Assembly (NCBI GenBank): GCA_026413805.1
Contig: JAOAKE010000033.1
Span: 1 to 10,786 of the forward strand
Source of the DNA: Microcaldota archaeon
GTDB lineage: Archaea; Micrarchaeota; Micrarchaeia; Anstonellales; Anstonellaceae
Direction of reading: 5' to 3'
Length of the DNA: 10,786 nt
The notes below the pieces were generated by a model that did not search any database, was not told the DNA's origin, and saw only the letters and a program-made list of their open reading frames with translations. Shown here piece by piece: positions 1 through 6,808 of the stretch. A program made the translations under genes and the position numbers. Each line of letters opens with the position of its first letter. Position 1 is the stretch's first letter.

Positions 1-2383
1 CTATATATGCATGGGCTATCCTCCCAATCATCCCAGTTGATGCATGCTCATTTCTAAGCACAGCTTTTCGGTCTCCAAAATAGTTTATCCAATGCCCATA
101 GTCCCACCACGAAGTAACCCTGTCCGAGGGGTCAAGGTTTTTGCTTATCCATTCCATGCTGTCTACCCAATAATCTGCGATGCGGTTGCACCCAAATGAG
201 GCGCCTGCCCTTGCCTCTGCTGCCCTTATTTGCGAGGCCGGGTCTTGAGAAGGCAACAATTCTTCTAAAGAGAGCTGGGACACAAGGCATACTTTTGAGT
301 TGAACTGGTTATTTATGCTGTCTGCAAAACTCTCATTGTAGCCAGCTGCGCATATCTCTTGGTCGTAATAGCCTTTTGAGCGCAATGCCTCGCATATGCT
401 GGCAAGCTTTGGCATCATTGCAGCTGGGTTGTCCTGGTAGCGCATCTCAAAAGACTTGGACAAAATCATAACAGAGTAGGCTGAAGGGAGGAAAAGCTGC
501 AAAAGGGCAACGACCACTATAATTAGCAAAAAGAAGTATCGAGAATACTCTTCAGCATGAGGCAACAGCTTTCTTGCAATCTTCGCAAATAGCCATTGGA
601 GCTCAGACAGGGCAGCAACTGCTGCAACAACCATTGCCATGCCTACAAAAATCGTGTATTTTATTTTTGTCAGACCGACATACAGCGGAGGTAAGAAAAG
701 CAAAAGCAAGAGCAGGGCAATTGGGGCTTGGTGCGAGAGGTCCTCTTTTTTTACCAGGTATCTTGCAATTGAGCCCACTACAAAAATTACCAAGAAAAAG
801 AACATGAGAGAATTTTCTTTTGGGACGAATGGTATTCTTGTGCCAAGAAAAGAGTTGAAAAGGGAAGTAGTAAGGTCAAGCCCAGAATTTCCAATAAGGG
901 TAAACGGCACAGAAAGTTTGTCAAGCCCGATTAAGAAATAATTCCTTATTTGCAATTTTAGGTCCTTGGTTGAGTTGTCAATATGGCTGGAAGGCACAAG
1001 AGCAAGGAAGCCAGCTTCTGATTCAAACTTGCTTCCAGCCAAGTTTTGCTCAGCAATGGTCCGCTCAAGGGGATATTTAAAGTCAGCTGCACCAACGTAA
1101 CTTTTGATTTGACCTTTTATCCCACTGCCGATTGGGTTTGGCAAAACCAAAATTATTAGGGCAAGCAGCACAGCTCCAATAACAAGCGTTTTTTTTCTCC
1201 TTTCATTTATTCCGCGTGCAGTTAATTGGTCCAATGCGTAAGCCAAAATGATTGCCCCGCCAATTATAAAAACAGGGCCGCGAATTAAAGAATCAAAAAT
1301 GCTTATAGTCTGGGCGAGGTAGGCTGAGTAGACAATGGCGCCTGCAAAAAAGCCACCTGACAAAACCGCAGAAATTTTCAAGAACTCTTCATTTTTTTTA
1401 GAGCGAATAAAGCAATCAATTGAATAAATTGCGACGAAGGCTCCAAAAGAGAGTGTAAGCAACTGTTCGTAGTTTGAGCCCACAATGGCTGCAAAGAAGG
1501 CAAGAGCCCCGATTAGAGCCAAATTTATGTCCTTCCTTTGGAGGGCAGATGCATACAGACCTGCAACTAAAAAGATGGACATCATGCCAAATGGGGCGGC
1601 CTCATTTACCCCTGCCGACATTTTATAGATGGTCACTGGCAAAAAGGCCATAAGGAAAGCTGCCAACAAACCAAAGCGCTTTCCAGCATAAGAAGACATT
1701 AGAAGGTAGGCTCCAAAAGCCATAAGGGCAGCAGCTATTGGCGGCAGCCAGCTAGAAGTTACAAACAAAAGGTAGTTGTTGTATTCTGCCCCTTTTGTAT
1801 AAAGTGCATACCACTGTGCTTCGATATATACCTTTAGAGGAACAGATGGCCGATGGCCGGTATTTTTTAGCTCAGGCCACCAGGCAGTGTCATCGGTGGG
1901 CGGCACCTCTCCAAAGCGGATTATCTGGCCTGCACCATAAACATAGAAATATGGGTCAAGCTCAGAATATATGGGGCTGTATGGCTGCAGCCTAATCCAG
2001 AATGAAAGTAATACTGCCAACAGGAGAAAGAAGGAAGCAGCATGCTTTTTTGCAAATTCCAAGTCAACTAATGCGTCAAAGTCAAGTTGTGGGGGCTTGA
2101 AGGAAAAGGCGCCCTCCTTAATTCCGTAGAATATTCCTACAGCAGTCAGGAGGAACAGGTTTACAATAACAAGATAGAGCGAAAATTTCAGCCCAAAAAC
2201 GTTTTCAACAATCAAAAGTGTTGGGCCAAGCACCATTCCGACAAAAAAGCAGATTAAGAGCTTTTCAAGCATTGAGAGGTCGCTTTTTTTCAAAATGGGC
2301 CAGCCTATGGCAAAGCCAGGGATGATCGCAGAAATGAATACCAAAAGCGAATGGTAGAGCGGGTCAAATACCAATGCTGCCAT
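1..2383 (-). CDS. aglB: AglB/STT3-family oligosaccharyltransferase, 3' end beyond window
   Basis: Integral membrane enzyme that transfers a glycan from a polyprenyl or dolichol phosphate carrier to Asn of N-x-S/T sequons on the outer face of the membrane. The reading frame is open from ATG at 2383 to the window edge (794 codons seen). A GGGGAGG Shine-Dalgarno lies a few bases upstream. Landmarks are the first-loop acidic motif ELDPYFY (E141, D143), a second acidic site MSAGVNEAAP (E261), the TIAE motif of external loop 5 (T442-E445), about a dozen hydrophobic segments up to residue 640, and the family signature WWDYG (759-763). Two things are odd. About 115 residues with three hydrophobic segments precede the helix that normally opens the fold. 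The stretch between the last helix and WWDYG (641-755) is long and carries four cysteines (664, 678, 699, 732). The enzyme's own sequons (N470, N683) lie in presumed external regions. The gene is divergent from the lipid and pilus gene cluster. Family assignment is firm; the C-terminal domain is not visible. Confidence 0.92.
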   Translation of the reverse strand, partial: MAALVFDPLYHSLLVFISAIIPGFAIGWPILKKSDLSMLEKLLICFFVGMVLGPTLLIVENVFGLKFSLYLVIVNLFLLTAVGIFYGIKEGAFSFKPPQLDFDALVDLEFAKKHAASFFLLLAVLLSFWIRLQPYSPIYSELDPYFYVYGAGQIIRFGEVPPTDDTAWWPELKNTGHRPSVPLKVYIEAQWYALYTKGAEYNNYLLFVTSSWLPPIAAALMAFGAYLLMSSYAGKRFGLLAAFLMAFLPVTIYKMSAGVNEAAPFGMMSIFLVAGLYASALQRKDINLALIGALAFFAAIVGSNYEQLLTLSFGAFVAIYSIDCFIRSKKNEEFLKISAVLSGGFFAGAIVYSAYLAQTISIFDSLIRGPVFIIGGAIILAYALDQLTARGINERRKKTLVIGAVLLALIILVLPNPIGSGIKGQIKSYVGAADFKYPLERTIAEQNLAGSKFESEAGFLALVPSSHIDNSTKDLKLQIRNYFLIGLDKLSVPFTLIGNSGLDLTTSLFNSFLGTRIPFVPKENSLMFFFLVIFVVGSIARYLVKKEDLSHQAPIALLLLLLFLPPLYVGLTKIKYTIFVGMAMVVAAVAALSELQWLFAKIARKLLPHAEEYSRYFFLLIIVVVALLQLFLPSAYSVMILSKSFEMRYQDNPAAMMPKLASICEALRSKGYYDQEICAAGYNESFADSINNQFNSKVCLVSQLSLEELLPSQDPASQIRAAEARAGASFGCNRIADYWVDSMEWISKNLDPSDRVTSWWDYGHWINYFGDRKAVLRNEHASTGMIGRIAHAYI

Positions 2384-2426
2384 CTAATCCTCCCCAAGTT
2401 GCCTCTTCGGTCAGTTTCGGCTAGCC

Positions 2427-2437
2427 AAATATAAAAG
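2427..2437. promoter_or_regulatory. TATA-like element between divergent aglB and GGR genes
   Basis: AAATATAAAAG on the plus strand, which reads CTTTTATATTT on the minus strand, is the only TATA-like sequence in the 78-base divergent gap. On the plus strand its centre is about 30 bases before the GGR ATG, so a start site 25-27 bases downstream would give an almost leaderless mRNA; no Shine-Dalgarno precedes that ATG. On the minus strand initiation would fall near 2405 and give a leader of about 22 bases that includes the GGGGAGG of aglB. The element may serve both genes. The start sites are inferred from spacing only. Confidence 0.5.
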
Positions 2438-2461
2438 CCTAACCCTTTCTATCATCTGCGC

Positions 2462-3553
2462 ATGGTGGATGTCCATATAGTTGGCGGCGGGCCTGCAGGT
2501 TGTTTTGCAGGGATATCTGCCTGCCTCGAGGGCAAGTCAGTGCTTCTTTCAGAAGAGCACAAAAGCATTGGCGAGCCGGAGGCTTGTTCAGGGTTAATAT
2601 CAAAAAGCGGGCTTGACTCTCTCCTTCCCTATATCAATTACAAGGAGGTAGTCCTCAATACCATTCTTTCAGCAAAGATTACTTGCGAAGGCGAGGAATT
2701 CATTATAACGCCTAAAGAAGAGATAGCACTGTTAATCTCTCGCTGCGGATTGGACAGCCTTGCAGCTGAGCGATTCGTCCAAGAAGGAGGAAAAATCGAG
2801 CTTGGGAAAAGAGTAACAAGAAAATTTGCCTCAAAAAACATAATCGGGGCGGATGGCCCTGCCTCAGCAGTTGCAGATTACTTCGGCTTTCCAAGGATAA
2901 AGTCATATGTAGCCTGCATGCAGGGGAATTTCAAATACAGTTGCCAAGACCCACACCAAACCGAGGTCTTTCTTTCCTCAAAAGACTTTCCTGGGTTTTT
3001 CGGCTGGGTGATACCAATAAATGAAGACGAGGCAAAAATAGGGCTGGGGGTAGCACTTCCCAGCCACCCCATTTTCTATTATCGCAGATTTCTTTCAAAG
3101 CTAGGGGTAAAGCAAAAAGCGCTGCATGAATTTTCAGCAGTAATCCCGCTTTCAGTCCGAAGCAAAACAGCAATGCGTGCAGGAGGCTACAATGTGCTTC
3201 TTGCAGGCGATTCAGCAGGGCAGGTAAAGGCTACCACTGGAGGAGGGGTTTTTTTTGGGGCGCAGTGCGGCTTGCTTGCGGGAAAATACCACAGCAGCCC
3301 AGAAAGCTATGAGAAGAGTTGGCGGGCGTCTTTCGGTCTTGATTTGGCTTTGCACCACTCTTTCCGCTCCTTTCTTAATCTGTGGGACGGAGCACCGCCT
3401 CCTTTCCTTGTTTCTGCTGCAAAGGGGCTTTTGTTTGAAGACCTGCTTTCTGAGAATGGGAAAATGGACCGGTGGAGCGCTATGCTCTCCCCTTCGCTTC
3501 CACTTGCCTATGCCTCAATTGCAGCGAGGCGCTTTATGGGGTCAGGCACATGA
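2462..3553 (+). CDS. Geranylgeranyl reductase-family FAD-dependent oxidoreductase
   Basis: A 363-residue flavoprotein of the geranylgeranyl reductase/FixC type (COG0644), which in archaea saturates the isoprenoid chains of membrane lipids and in some species dolichol-type carriers. Visible motifs are the N-terminal dinucleotide-binding site GGGPAG (8-13), the EACSG segment with C42 in the place of the conserved cysteine of archaeal GGRs, GADGPAS (129-135), GWVIP followed by an acidic turn and IGLGV (181-197), and the FAD-pyrophosphate motif LLAGDSAG with TTGGGV (246-263). It is somewhat shorter than many family members, with the shortening towards the C-terminus. It starts at an ATG without an SD, 30 bases after a TATA element, and its stop overlaps the next start as ATGA. 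The substrate (membrane lipid or polyprenyl carrier) cannot be told from sequence. The neighbouring cis-prenyltransferase and AglB make a carrier-lipid role plausible. Confidence 0.87.
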   Translation: MVDVHIVGGGPAGCFAGISACLEGKSVLLSEEHKSIGEPEACSGLISKSGLDSLLPYINYKEVVLNTILSAKITCEGEEFIITPKEEIALLISRCGLDSLAAERFVQEGGKIELGKRVTRKFASKNIIGADGPASAVADYFGFPRIKSYVACMQGNFKYSCQDPHQTEVFLSSKDFPGFFGWVIPINEDEAKIGLGVALPSHPIFYYRRFLSKLGVKQKALHEFSAVIPLSVRSKTAMRAGGYNVLLAGDSAGQVKATTGGGVFFGAQCGLLAGKYHSSPESYEKSWRASFGLDLALHHSFRSFLNLWDGAPPPFLVSAAKGLLFEDLLSENGKMDRWSAMLSPSLPLAYASIAARRFMGSGT

Positions 3554-4239
3554 GTAAAAGAGTGCTCAGGGCAGACCTGCATGTGCATACTTGCTATTCT
3601 ATTGATTCCCTTGCACAGCCAGAAGCCATGCTGGAGGCTGCAGTGAAAAAGAAGCTGTCCGCAATTGCAATAACTGACCATAACGAAATTGAGGGTGCCA
3701 TCCAAGCAGCAAGGGCGGCAAGGAAGAATAGGCTGCCGCTGCAAGTAATAATTGGCGAGGAAGTGGCTACTAGCGAAGGAGACTTGCTGGTTTACTTTCT
3801 TAAAAAGAAGATAGAGGGCGGCAGTCTTGGTGAAGTTTTGGCAGAGGCAAAAAGGCAAGGCGCAATCACTTGCGCTGCCCACCCTTATGACGCAAAAAGG
3901 CACGGCATACAATTAGAGAGGCTGCAGCCAGAATTGCTGCAAAAGATAGACGCCATTGAGACCTTCAATGCGCGCGTCCTTTTGCCAAAGCATAATGAGC
4001 TTGCAGGCAAGTTTGCAGCAAGATTTCAAAAGCCATTTATTGCAGGAAGCGATGCCCATCATCCCTCTGAGGTAGGAACGGCATATACGGAGTTTTCTGG
4101 AATTAGAAAGATTGACAGGAAAAACATACTTTCTTCTGGCCGCCAGGTGTCGGGAAATCACTCAGCCCCACTTGTTCATGCCCTCTCTCGTTATGCCGTG
4201 GTTGTGAAAAAATTAGGCTGGAAAAAGAAACAATATTAA
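3550..4239 (+). CDS. PHP-domain metal-dependent phosphoesterase
   Basis: A 229-residue stand-alone PHP-domain protein. The metal-binding motifs follow the family order: DLHVHT (D9, H11, H13), ITDHNE (D43, H44), GEEV (E70/E71), AAHPYD (H111), ETFN (E137, N140) and GSDAHHPSEVG (D168, H170). All expected ligands of a trinuclear PHP site appear present, so an active phosphoesterase is likely. The chain ends in a basic tail rich in lysine. The start was placed at ATG 3550, which overlaps the GGR stop as ATGA; an upstream in-frame ATG at 3472 lies inside GGR and would add residues before the core motif. Relatives act on nucleotide 3',5'-bisphosphates, RNA ends, histidinol phosphate or phosphotyrosine, and the substrate here is unknown. 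Its place between two isoprenoid genes allows, but does not prove, a phosphorylated lipid or sugar substrate. Confidence 0.85.
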   Translation: MSKRVLRADLHVHTCYSIDSLAQPEAMLEAAVKKKLSAIAITDHNEIEGAIQAARAARKNRLPLQVIIGEEVATSEGDLLVYFLKKKIEGGSLGEVLAEAKRQGAITCAAHPYDAKRHGIQLERLQPELLQKIDAIETFNARVLLPKHNELAGKFAARFQKPFIAGSDAHHPSEVGTAYTEFSGIRKIDRKNILSSGRQVSGNHSAPLVHALSRYAVVVKKLGWKKKQY

Positions 4240-4242
4240 ATT
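4233..4242 (+). promoter_or_regulatory. Possible internal promoter for the cis-prenyltransferase gene
   Basis: ATATTAAATT overlaps the PHP stop codon and follows a purine-rich GAAAAAGAAAC stretch that could act as a BRE. Its centre is about 31 bases before the uppS-like ATG, the same leaderless geometry seen upstream of the GGR gene. The local A+T richness makes chance resemblance possible. Confidence 0.3.
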
Positions 4243-4268
4243 AAGATTCCCAATTCTATGGGGAGGGC

Positions 4269-4955
4269 ATGCTTAGCAAAAAACCGAAGCACATAGCAAT
4301 AATACCCGATGGGAACCGCCGCTGGGCAAGGCTACATAAGGTCTCCATCCCTGCTGCTTATGAAAAGGGGATAGACAATATCGGGAATGTGCTAAAGTGG
4401 TGCAGAAAGAACAAAATACGCACCCTTACCATGTGGGGCTTTTCAACAGAGAATTTCATGCGCGACCGAAATGAGGTGGAAAAACTGTTCAGGCTTTTTG
4501 ACAAAAAGCTGTCAGAGGGGCTTAAAAAGGACTACAAAAAATACAAAGTTCGGGTGCGATTCCTTGGGAGGATAGAGCGATTTCCCAGGCAGGTCTATGA
4601 AAAAATGCGCAGGGTTGAAGAGGAAACTTCCAAAAACAAAAAGTATAACCTGAACTTAATGCTGGCATACGGCGGAAGGAACGAGATACTGGATGCAGTA
4701 AACAAGGCGCTAAAATTGGGGGTAAAAAGCGTTGATGAGCGGGAGTTTTCTTCGCTTCTTTATACCGCAGGCCTGCCTGACCCTGATTTGATAATAAGAA
4801 CCTCTGGTGAAATTAGGCTGAGTGGCTTTATGCCTTGGCAGTCGGCATATTCCGAACTTTATTTCTCAAAAAGGCTCTGGCCTGACTTTGACGAGAGGGA
4901 GTTTAACAAAGCACTGCGCGATTACGCGCGAAGAAAAAGGAAATATGGGAAGTAA
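4269..4955 (+). CDS. uppS: Cis-prenyltransferase (undecaprenyl/polyprenyl diphosphate synthase family)
   Basis: A 228-residue cis-prenyltransferase that adds isopentenyl units to an allylic diphosphate to make the long polyprenyl diphosphate used, after dephosphorylation, as a glycan carrier. Conserved regions are IAIIPDGNRRWA (catalytic D14), GFSTENF (58-63), LAYGGRNEI (132-140), DLIIRTSGEIRLSGF (173-187; the R and S residues bind diphosphate), and WQSAYSELYF with E196 in the metal-binding position. The histidine that usually follows the first motif by about 17 residues (in GHxxG) is replaced by tyrosine (Y31) in AAYEKG. GGAGG at 4262-4266 is only two bases from the ATG, which is tight for an SD; an internal promoter giving a leaderless message is an alternative. 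No other in-frame start lies upstream before the PHP stop. Chain length of the product cannot be predicted. Confidence 0.92.
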   Translation: MLSKKPKHIAIIPDGNRRWARLHKVSIPAAYEKGIDNIGNVLKWCRKNKIRTLTMWGFSTENFMRDRNEVEKLFRLFDKKLSEGLKKDYKKYKVRVRFLGRIERFPRQVYEKMRRVEEETSKNKKYNLNLMLAYGGRNEILDAVNKALKLGVKSVDEREFSSLLYTAGLPDPDLIIRTSGEIRLSGFMPWQSAYSELYFSKRLWPDFDEREFNKALRDYARRKRKYGK

Positions 4956-4966
4956 AGGATGAAGGG

Positions 4967-5440
4967 ATGGAAGAAAAGGCAAGCAAAAGGATTTGCTTTG
5001 TGGCGTTTCTATTACTCCTTGCCATTCTTTTTGCGTCATTTGCATGGGTGGTATTAATGGCAGAAAAGCCGAATGCGGTGCTCACCAACCTCTCCAAAAG
5101 CAAAAGCGAAAGAGTTTATTTAGAGGTTGCAGACAGCGATTTTGCAAGAATGCGCGGCCTGATGTTTCGCCAAAAAATAGTCCCAATCCTATTCATATTT
5201 GACTCAGATGGCAAGCACCCGATACATTCGCACTTTGTAAAGTCAGAATTTGATGCAATATACCTCTCTTCGGGCAAAGAGGTGGTGGCAGTGGCAAGGA
5301 GAATCCAGCCTAACTTAAGCTGGGTAGAGCCCCCAAAAGAAAATCGCTACCTTCTTGAGCTTCCGCCAGAGCTTACAGACAGGCTGTCAATTGAGGAAGG
5401 AGACCGGCTGGAGTGGAGGATAGACAAGCAGCAGGCTTGA
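4967..5440 (+). CDS. Membrane-anchored DUF192 protein
   Basis: A 157-residue protein with a charged N-terminus, one hydrophobic helix (about 10-31) and a DUF192 (COG1430) domain probably outside the membrane. The domain is recognised from VYLEVADSDFARMRGLMFR (50-68), the ILFIFDSDG strand-turn (74-82), FDAIYLSSGKEVVAV (95-109), the YLLELP segment (128-133) and the closing IEEGDRLEW (142-150). The motif normally written as phenylalanine-tryptophan-methionine-lysine-asparagine is not kept; HSHFVKSEFD stands in its place. The function of DUF192 is not established. The gene starts 11 bases after the uppS stop with a weak AAGG upstream, and ends 11 bases before the ATPase start, so it is very likely cotranscribed. 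Whether it belongs with glycosylation or with filament assembly is open. Confidence 0.8.
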   Translation: MEEKASKRICFVAFLLLLAILFASFAWVVLMAEKPNAVLTNLSKSKSERVYLEVADSDFARMRGLMFRQKIVPILFIFDSDGKHPIHSHFVKSEFDAIYLSSGKEVVAVARRIQPNLSWVEPPKENRYLLELPPELTDRLSIEEGDRLEWRIDKQQA

Positions 5441-5441
5441 A

Positions 5442-5446
5442 GGAGA
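5442..5446 (+). promoter_or_regulatory. Shine-Dalgarno that sets the ATPase start
   Basis: GGAGA lies immediately after the DUF192 stop codon, five bases before ATG 5452. It favours this ATG over a GTG at 5413 in the same frame, which lies within DUF192 and has no better SD. Confidence 0.65.
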
Positions 5447-5451
5447 TTCCT

Positions 5452-6804
5452 ATGGGTTCAATAGGCTGGGGGATAGGAGACTGGAAGTCAGATTACAAAT
5501 TGAACCTTCCAAAGCTGTCGGAGGAAGAAAAGGAAGTGATATTGGAAGCAGCCGAGAGATTCAGGCAGGAAACGCAGAGAAAGGAAATTTCCAAGCCAGA
5601 TGAAGCAAGGGAAATTGCAAAAGAGATTCTCCTTTCAGCCTGCGAGTCTATGGGCTTTGATCTTGAGCCAGACCAAAAAGATTACCTTTCAGAGGTGCTT
5701 TTTCTCCAGACTTGGGGCGCTGGGTTTTTAGAAGAGCTGCTGGCAGACGAGAGCCTGGAAGAAATTGCAGTAATTGGCCTTGGAAGGCCTGTTTTTGTAT
5801 TTGTTCGGGGGAAGGGATGGAAGAAAACCAATGCAATGATTGACAGCCAAGATTATTTCGTTTCGCTTGTAAATAGGCTGGGCAGGAACCTTGGCAGAAG
5901 GCTAACCCAGCAAAGCCCAAGGATGAACGCTGTCTTGGAAGATGGCTCGCGGCTGCACGCCTCAATGCCGCCGGTTTCTGGCTGCGAACTTACCATACGA
6001 AAGTTCAGCAGAGAGCCGTTTTCTCCCTTTGACCTTCTATCCTTTGGGACTTATGACGCCAAAACACTTGCCCTGCTTTCTTTGGCAGTCCAGGCAGACT
6101 TGTCAGTAGTGGTAGCAGGAAATACTGCAAGCGGAAAGACCTCCACCCTCAACTCACTTCTCTTGTTTGTCCCGTCCTCTGAGAGAGTCCTCATAATAGA
6201 AGAAACCCCCGAAATCTCGCTGCCCCACCCCCACCAGATGAGGCTATTGCCATTTGAGGAGGGCGGCATTTCTATGGTTGAGCTGGTTCGCGATTCCCTC
6301 AGGATGAGGCCTGACAGGGTTGTAGTTGGCGAGGTCCGAAGCGCACAGGAAACACGTGCGTTTGTAGAGTCTGCCTTATCAGGGCAGGCAAAAGGCTGCT
6401 ATTCTACCTTTCATGCCCAGTCTTCTCGAGATGCCTTGCTGCGCATGCGGATGATGGGCTGCCTTGAAGCAGACTTGGAAGGGATAGACTTGTTTGTGGT
6501 CCAGCGCAGGGTATCTGTTTATGAGCGTGCGAAAAGGAGGGCAGGGGAAAAAAGGCAGGTGGTAGAGATAGCCATCTCGGACAGGAGCAATGTGATGCAT
6601 CCTAAGGCAGTCTTCAACGGGCGCGCCTTTTCACCCTCAGCACTTTCTGCCATGATTGAGCGCATTTCTTCTGGCACTTCAATGAGCATTGCGGAGGTAA
6701 AAAGGGAGATAAAAAGCCGCGAGAAATTTATCCGCGATTTTGCTTCCATCAAGGGATTTGAAAAAGCGTTTAACTCCATCCAGAAGTTCCTCTACGGGGG
6801 ATGA
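5452..6804 (+). CDS. Type IV pilus/secretion ATPase (VirB11/FlaI/GspE superfamily)
   Basis: A 450-residue cytoplasmic hexameric-type ATPase that powers extension of archaeal pilin or archaellin-like filaments (COG0630). An N-terminal alpha-helical and sensor domain (about 1-190) contains the ITVI-like strand LEEIAVIGLGRPVFV and ends with LTIRKFSREPFSP. The nucleotide-binding core has Walker A GNTASGKTS (223-231, K229), an Asp-box-like LIIEETPE (247-254), arginines in the loop before Walker B, Walker B RPDRVVVGEVR (286-296, E294) and the His box STFHAQS (H321). All catalytic elements are intact. The C-terminal 100 residues are charged and helical. The gene is followed directly by its membrane partner, the usual pair in archaeal pilus and archaellum loci. 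No archaellin, pilin or other archaellum accessory gene is in view, so I call it a pilus-type motor and not an archaellum one. Confidence 0.92.
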   Translation: MGSIGWGIGDWKSDYKLNLPKLSEEEKEVILEAAERFRQETQRKEISKPDEAREIAKEILLSACESMGFDLEPDQKDYLSEVLFLQTWGAGFLEELLADESLEEIAVIGLGRPVFVFVRGKGWKKTNAMIDSQDYFVSLVNRLGRNLGRRLTQQSPRMNAVLEDGSRLHASMPPVSGCELTIRKFSREPFSPFDLLSFGTYDAKTLALLSLAVQADLSVVVAGNTASGKTSTLNSLLLFVPSSERVLIIEETPEISLPHPHQMRLLPFEEGGISMVELVRDSLRMRPDRVVVGEVRSAQETRAFVESALSGQAKGCYSTFHAQSSRDALLRMRMMGCLEADLEGIDLFVVQRRVSVYERAKRRAGEKRQVVEIAISDRSNVMHPKAVFNGRAFSPSALSAMIERISSGTSMSIAEVKREIKSREKFIRDFASIKGFEKAFNSIQKFLYGG

Positions 6805-6806
6805 GG
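6796..6806 (+). promoter_or_regulatory. G-rich SD candidate and decoy ATGA before the TadC-like gene
   Basis: GGGGGATGAGG lies three to thirteen bases before TTG 6809. It includes ATG 6801, which overlaps the ATPase TGA as ATGA, but that ATG opens another frame of only about 42 codons. The G-rich stretch supports initiation at 6809. Confidence 0.4.
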
Positions 6807-6808
6807 CC

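Noticed and set aside
639..941. 100-codon plus-strand ORF, and other plus-strand ORFs at 574-807 and 1795-1995
   Set aside because: They lie antisense to the continuous AglB frame, have low-complexity basic or unrecognisable products and no convincing initiation signals.
3508..3912. 134-codon minus-strand ORF under the PHP gene
   Set aside because: The PHP motifs on the plus strand explain this region, and the antisense product shows no recognisable domain.
4959..5055. ATG at 4959 opening a frame of about 32 codons at the DUF192 start
   Set aside because: It competes with the DUF192 frame, which has a recognisable domain, and the product has no support.
5413..5451. GTG 5413 as start of the pilus ATPase
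   Set aside because: It would overlap DUF192 and lacks a suitable SD, while ATG 5452 has GGAGA five bases upstream.
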